NCBI GenBank assembly: GCA_038258095.1
Contig: JBBSQE010000042.1
Location: 1 to 17,086, forward strand
Source of the DNA: JBBSQE01 sp038258095
Lineage (GTDB): Bacteria > Actinomycetota > Thermoleophilia > Solirubrobacterales > 70-9
Length of the DNA stretch: 17,086 nucleotides
Reading direction: 5' to 3'
Shown: piece after piece, positions 13,760 through 17,086 of the stretch
Position numbering within the stretch: the first letter of the stretch is position 1
How the letters are laid out: each line of letters opens with the position of its first letter
Translations under genes and position numbers: made by a program
The notes under the pieces: model-generated
The model's input: only the letters and a program-made list of their open reading frames with translations
What the model was told of the DNA's origin: nothing
Database searches by the model: none

Positions 13760-14506
13760 CTAGGAGCCGACTTCGCCGTCGTCATCGCTTGGCCTGGGCA
13801 CGCCGATAACGACGCGCTCACAGTTGGGGGCGACGACATCTTGAGCATCGGCGATCACGAGGTCACGGCCAGATCCGCAGTTCACGCGGTCAGCCTCCCC
13901 GTCACGTACCAGGACGACGTCCGAGCCTCTGCCTGAATACACGGTGTCTCCACCCGGCGCAGCTACGTCTGACTGGGCGCGCGCGAAGATGAAGTCGTTG
14001 CCTGACCCGCCATAGCTCACGTCGACACCGGGGCCCGCGTACATGACATCTCCACCGGAACCGCCGTACTCGCGGTCGTTGCCCTCGCGGCCTCGGAGGC
14101 GATCCCGTGAGTCGCCGCCGAGCAGCGTGTCGTTTCCGGACTGGCCGAGGATGTAGTCGGAGCCCTGACCACCGTCGATGACGTCGTTGCCGTCACCGCC
14201 GACGACCTTGTCGTTTCCGCTGGCACCGCGGACGATGTCGTTGCCGTCGCCGCCGGCTACGCGATCCCGTCCGGCCCCCGCATCGACCAGATCGTTTCCG
14301 GTGCCGGCCCTGACGAGGTCTGCCCCGCTCCGAGCGAAGATGGCGTCGTTGCCACCGAGGCCGGCGATCCTGTCGGCCCGCGGAGTTCCGCGCAGGACGT
14401 TGTCGCCGTCATCTCCCTTGATGTTTTTCGCGACGGCGACACCCGCCATCAACGCGAGAGCCAGCACCCCCACGAGAACCGCTCCAATGCCGCTTCGTGC
14501 CTTCAT
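13760..14506 (-). CDS. Secreted RTX (hemolysin-type calcium-binding) repeat protein
   Basis: 248 residues: signal peptide of about 26 residues (MKAR, then a hydrophobic core ending AVAVA) followed by about 15 near-tandem nonapeptides of the RTX form GGxGxDxux, for example GGDGNDIVRG, GGDGNDVIDG, GGSGNDFIF. These fold as a calcium-bound parallel beta-roll outside the cell. The last ~60 residues carry the form D.V.CGSGRD.V.AD..D.V...CE.V, with two cysteines, common at the end of actinobacterial RTX-type proteins. There is no catalytic domain, so it is a short repeat-only protein, perhaps a surface or matrix component. AGGAGG (plus-strand 14516-14521) lies 9 bases before the ATG. Confidence 0.88.
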   Translation of the reverse strand: MKARSGIGAVLVGVLALALMAGVAVAKNIKGDDGDNVLRGTPRADRIAGLGGNDAIFARSGADLVRAGTGNDLVDAGAGRDRVAGGDGNDIVRGASGNDKVVGGDGNDVIDGGQGSDYILGQSGNDTLLGGDSRDRLRGREGNDREYGGSGGDVMYAGPGVDVSYGGSGNDFIFARAQSDVAAPGGDTVYSGRGSDVVLVRDGEADRVNCGSGRDLVIADAQDVVAPNCERVVIGVPRPSDDDGEVGS

Positions 14507-14570
14507 CCCTCAATGCCTCCTGTTTCGTTGACGAGACCGGAGCCGCTTGCCGGCGCCGGATCGAGTCGCC

Positions 14571-14599
14571 ACTAAAACCGCGATGAGCAGGCAAAACAA
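14571..14599 (-). promoter_or_regulatory. Candidate promoter of the RTX gene
   Basis: Minus-strand TTGTTT (14599-14594) and TTTAGT (14576-14571) are 17 bases apart, in a locally AT-richer patch. This would give a 5' untranslated leader of about 55-60 bases ending in the AGGAGG site. Confidence 0.45.
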
Positions 14600-14636
14600 G
14601 AGGCCCCGGGGCTAGGGACCACCCCTCCCGGGTGTT

Positions 14637-14652
14637 TCACACCTGGGTGTGA
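14637..14652. repeat. 16-base palindrome in the zwf-RTX intergenic region
   Basis: TCACACCTGGGTGTGA: 7-bp arms TCACACC and GGTGTGA around TG. It lies 40 bases after the zwf stop and about 38 bases upstream of the RTX -35 box on the minus strand. Dyads of this size are typical of dimeric repressor or activator sites; no T-tract follows, which argues against a terminator. The rest of the 185-base gap (14507-14691) holds the RTX promoter and nothing else recognised. Confidence 0.4.
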
Positions 14653-14691
14653 GGCTGCGAAAAGGCCACGAAAGCCGAGGTCGGGGCGGGG

Positions 14692-16149
14692 TCAGGCGCC
14701 GAGGACAGGCCCGGTGCGTGGCCGCCACGCCCGCTCAAACGGGAGTCGCCACTTGCGGGGCTCGATCAGGGACAACGCCGCGATCGGCCCCCAGGATTTC
14801 GGCTCGTAGGGGTGGACCTCGGGTTCACCGTCGAGGACCGGCGTCGAGATCTCCCAGAGGCGCTCGATTCCCTCCGCGGTGGTGAAGAGCGTCTGGTCGC
14901 CGGTCATCGCATCACGGATCAGCCGCTCGTAGGCCTCCAGGCCGCTGGTCCGGTGCGGGACCTCGTCGAGCGAGAACTGCATGCTCGCCTTGTCGAGGAC
15001 CATCGTCGGGCCGGGCCGCTTCGAGTAGAAGGAGAGCGAGAGGCGCGCCGAGTCGTCGAGATCGAAGGTCAGGTGGTCGGGGCCGTACTGCCCGACGCCC
15101 GAATCCTTGCCGAACATGCTCTGCGGCGGCTCGTGGAAGGCGATCGAGATGATCCGGGCGCCCTCGGCCATGCACTTGCCGGTGCGGAGGAAGAACTGGA
15201 CTCCCGCCCAGCGCCAGTTGTCGATCTGGCAGCGCAGCGCGGCGAAGGTCTCGGTGTTCGAGTCGGAGGCCACTCCGAGCTCGTCGCGGTAGCCCTCGTA
15301 CTGGCCGAAGGCGACATCGTCGACGGTCAGGGGATGCAGCGAGCGGAAGACCTTGTTCTTTTCCTCGGTGATCGACCGCGACTCGAGCGTCGTCGGCGGC
15401 TCCATCGCGACGAACGCGAGCACCTGGAAGAGGTGGGTGACGATCATGTCGCGGTAGGCGCCGGTCCCCTCGTAGAACCCAGCGCGGGTGCCGACCGAGA
15501 GCGTCTCCGGCACCTCGATCAGGACGTGGTCGATGTGGGTGCGGTTCCAGATCGGCTCGAAGAGGCCGTTGGCGAACCGCAGGGCGAGGATGTTCTGGGC
15601 GGCCTCCTTGCCGAGGAAGTGGTCGATGCGGTAGATCTGCTCCTCGTCGAAGACCTCGTGCAGTGAGGCGTTCAGGGCCCGCGCCGACTCGAGGTCCCAG
15701 CCGAATGGCTTCTCCATGATCACCCGCGAGTTCTCGACCAAGCGGGCCTCGTCGATCGTCTTGACGACGGCCTGCGCGGCCGCCGGCGGGATGCTGAGGT
15801 AGTGGAGGATTCGCGACCCAACGCCCAGCTCACCCTGCGCGCTGTGGACCGCGGCAGCGACCCTCTTCGCCCCGGCCTGCGCGTTGACGTAGGTGAGGAA
15901 GCCGAGGAATCTCGTCAGCTCCGCCTCGGAGGCCTGCGAATGGCCGAACTCACGATGCGCCGCCGCCGCGAGTTCGCGGAATGCGTCGTCGTCGAGATCC
16001 TCGTTCGACACGCCGACGATCCGGAAGTCGGGCATCAGGCCCGTCCGGTAGAGGTGGAGCAGGCCGTTCAGGAGCTTGCGCTTGGAGAGATCTCCGGCCG
16101 CGCCGAAGAGCACGACGACGTGGGGTGCCGGTGGCGAAAGCGCGTTCAC
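14692..16149 (-). CDS. zwf: Glucose-6-phosphate 1-dehydrogenase
   Basis: Oxidises glucose 6-phosphate to 6-phosphogluconolactone with NAD(P)+, the entry to the oxidative pentose phosphate pathway; cytoplasmic. From GTG at 16149 the protein has 485 residues, the normal length. Nucleotide-binding motif FGAAGDLSKRKL at 15-26 (usual G.sGDLakrKl), EKPFGWDL at 146-153, and the active-site signature RIDHFLGKE at 174-182 with the catalytic His177; C-terminal domain with DHLTFDL, AYERLIRDAMTGDQTLF and WEISTPVLD are all typical. The open frame extends to 16299, but those 50 residues are low-complexity and arginine-rich and overlap the divergent promoter region, so GTG 16149 (MNALSPPAPHVVVLFGAAGD) is preferred. 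It is not beside gnd, tal or pgl within this window. A TAGGGT box 7 bases upstream suggests a leaderless transcript. Confidence 0.95.
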   Translation of the reverse strand: MNALSPPAPHVVVLFGAAGDLSKRKLLNGLLHLYRTGLMPDFRIVGVSNEDLDDDAFRELAAAAHREFGHSQASEAELTRFLGFLTYVNAQAGAKRVAAAVHSAQGELGVGSRILHYLSIPPAAAQAVVKTIDEARLVENSRVIMEKPFGWDLESARALNASLHEVFDEEQIYRIDHFLGKEAAQNILALRFANGLFEPIWNRTHIDHVLIEVPETLSVGTRAGFYEGTGAYRDMIVTHLFQVLAFVAMEPPTTLESRSITEEKNKVFRSLHPLTVDDVAFGQYEGYRDELGVASDSNTETFAALRCQIDNWRWAGVQFFLRTGKCMAEGARIISIAFHEPPQSMFGKDSGVGQYGPDHLTFDLDDSARLSLSFYSKRPGPTMVLDKASMQFSLDEVPHRTSGLEAYERLIRDAMTGDQTLFTTAEGIERLWEISTPVLDGEPEVHPYEPKSWGPIAALSLIEPRKWRLPFERAWRPRTGPVLGA

Positions 16150-16156
16150 CCGCGCC

Positions 16157-16162
16157 ACCCTA
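16157..16162 (-). promoter_or_regulatory. Candidate -10 box (TAGGGT) of zwf
   Basis: TAGGGT on the minus strand ends 7 bases before the zwf GTG, in the 87-base divergent gap shared with the DUF3556-like gene. A -35 is not clear. AGGG could instead be a poor Shine-Dalgarno at about 9 bases. Confidence 0.4.
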
Positions 16163-16191
16163 TGCCTTCTCCGCGATAGTGTCGGAGCCTG

Positions 16192-16233
16192 ATGGTGGAA
16201 GCCAGCGCCGCGACCGAGCCACAGGCGGCCTGA
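16192..16233 (+). CDS. Candidate 13-codon leader ORF before the DUF3556-like gene
   Basis: ATG 16192 opens MVEASAATEPQAA and ends at TGA 16231-16233, three bases before the GTG of the next gene and in the same frame. A TAGTGT box (16177-16182) lies 9 bases upstream of the ATG. The following GTG has no strong Shine-Dalgarno, so the mini-ORF may deliver ribosomes to it. Unproven. Confidence 0.22.
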   Translation: MVEASAATEPQAA

Positions 16234-16236
16234 TCC

Positions 16237-17086
16237 GTGGGCTTCATCGCGCCGGCTCCACCCCCTGTCGACGTCGCCGAGTGGAAGCGCAAGCCCCACC
16301 TGGAGCGCCTGAAGCCGCTCGCCCAGGACTGGGCGGTCAACGGCTTCGGGACGCCCTACGCCGTCTACCTCCTCTACATCTTCAAGCTGGTCGTGTTCTC
16401 GGTCGGTGCGGCGCTGGTGATCTCGCTGACCTCCGGCCTCGGCGGGCTCGGCAACTTCTCGGATTGGTGGACGGAGCCGATCGTCTTCCAGAAGCTCGCG
16501 GTTTGGACGATGCTCTGGGAGATCGTCGGGCTCGGCGCGGGCTCGATGCCGCTGACCTTCCGCTTCCTGCCGCCAATCGGCGGGTTCCTCTACTGGCTGC
16601 GGCCCGGCACCGTCCGGCTGCCACCGTGGCCGGACCGGGTTCCGCTCACGGCGGGGACCCGGCGGAGCCTGGTTGACGTGGCCCTCTACGCCGGCATCCT
16701 CGCGAGCGGCGTCTACCTCCTGATCTCAGATGGCGAGAGTGTCGCCGGCGCCGCCGCCGGCCGCCTGGACCCCGCGGCGGTCGGAGTGCTGCTCGCCCTT
16801 CTCGCCGTCCTCGGCCTGCGCGACAAGGTCTCGTTCCTCTCCGCACGGCCCGAGGTCTACGGCTTCCTTCTGCTCGTCTTCCTCTTCCCGGTCTCGAACC
16901 TGATCGTCGCCTCCCAGCTCGTCTTCTTCTTCATCTGGTGGGGCGCCGCCGCTTCGAAGCTGAACCGGCATTTCCCGTTCGTCGTCTCGGTGATGATCAG
17001 CAACACGCCCTGGAACCGGTCGCAGAAGGCGAAGGCGAGGCTCTATGAGTCGCCGGAGGACCTGCGGCCGTCCGCGCACGCGATGC
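16237..17086 (+). CDS. DUF3556-like polytopic membrane protein (3' part outside window)
   Basis: About 283 codons are present before the window ends. The N-terminus is MGFIAPAPPPVDVAEWKRKPHLERLKPLAQDWAVNGFGTPYAVYLLYIFKL, in pieces matching what I remember of actinobacterial DUF3556 proteins ('P.vD...W...p..eR..pl...W...GfGtP.avyllY..K'). Hydrophobic membrane segments follow at about residues 40-70, 85-110, 150-170, 180-200 and 208-235. A soluble-looking stretch near the end (SVMISNTPWNRSQKAKARLYESPEDLRPSAHAM) is also characteristic. Function is unknown; the N-terminal half recalls vitamin-K-dependent-carboxylase-like/HTTM membrane folds only in general layout. The GTG is the first possible start, because TGA lies six bases upstream in frame. 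Divergent from zwf. Confidence 0.8.
   Translation, partial: MGFIAPAPPPVDVAEWKRKPHLERLKPLAQDWAVNGFGTPYAVYLLYIFKLVVFSVGAALVISLTSGLGGLGNFSDWWTEPIVFQKLAVWTMLWEIVGLGAGSMPLTFRFLPPIGGFLYWLRPGTVRLPPWPDRVPLTAGTRRSLVDVALYAGILASGVYLLISDGESVAGAAAGRLDPAAVGVLLALLAVLGLRDKVSFLSARPEVYGFLLLVFLFPVSNLIVASQLVFFFIWWGAAASKLNRHFPFVVSVMISNTPWNRSQKAKARLYESPEDLRPSAHAM

Noticed and set aside
13770..14450. Possible CRISPR-like or minisatellite array
   Set aside because: The periodicity is 27 bases with divergent copies and no constant repeat/spacer structure; it encodes RTX nonapeptides.
14178..14531. Plus-strand ORF opposite the RTX gene
   Set aside because: Its regular serine/proline repeats are the antisense image of the RTX nonapeptide repeats.
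16150..16299. N-terminal 50-residue extension of zwf
   Set aside because: Arginine- and histidine-rich with no family match; it would overlap the start of the divergent membrane-protein gene, and GTG 16149 gives the canonical G6PD start.

Overview
The window is high-GC DNA with dense, mostly real coding and frequent GTG/TTG starts. It reads as the chromosome of an actinobacterium. The protein style (leaderless-looking starts, an N-terminal HTH of the kind found in Solirubrobacterales, a secreted RTX-repeat protein, a DUF3556-like membrane protein) suggests Thermoleophilia/Solirubrobacterales. That placement is inference from remembered protein families, not a search. No tRNA, rRNA, IS element, prophage gene or CRISPR array is visible.

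Left part (1-7422): an MFS exporter overlaps, by four bases, a complete Dpp/Opp-type peptide importer. The importer consists of a lipoprotein substrate-binding protein with a TTG start and strong Shine-Dalgarno, two permeases in the order C then B, and two ATPases (DppD- and DppF-like). Between the binding-protein gene and the first permease lie a strong intrinsic terminator (11-bp perfect stem), a candidate new promoter and a 9-codon mini-ORF whose stop overlaps the permease start. The arrangement would let the binding protein be made in excess and re-start transcription for the permeases and ATPases.

Middle (7466-10181): three same-strand genes. They are a YfcE-type metallophosphoesterase, a protein with an intact LigD-type 3'-phosphoesterase domain fused to an adenylyltransferase-like domain that lost its catalytic lysine and other ligase motif residues, and an intact LigC-type ATP-dependent DNA ligase. 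The intact-phosphoesterase/pseudo-ligase next to a working LigC is the most interesting item here: a possible split DNA end-processing and sealing pair, with no Ku or polymerase domain in the window.

Right-middle (10280-13655): a YCII/DGPF-domain protein, a convergent NTF2/SnoaL-like protein, a 280-bp intergenic region with four consecutive hairpins, a YtoQ-family protein, a 63-residue putative zinc-ribbon protein with its own promoter, a small secreted cysteine-containing protein, and, divergent to it, a membrane-anchored protein with a cytoplasmic HTH domain and an extracytoplasmic domain.

Right end (13760-17086): a secreted RTX (hemolysin-type Ca-binding repeat) protein, glucose-6-phosphate dehydrogenase (zwf), and, divergent from zwf, the first ~283 codons of a DUF3556-like polytopic membrane protein cut by the window end.

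A recurrent theme is a TAGNNT-type -10 box placed 6-8 bases before a start codon with no good Shine-Dalgarno (before 8027, 11155, 11898, 16149 and the mini-ORF at 3132), which suggests leaderless transcripts. Genes inside operons instead carry AGGAGG-type sites. Three short ORFs (9, 6 and 13 codons) end at or within 3 bases of the start of a longer gene.
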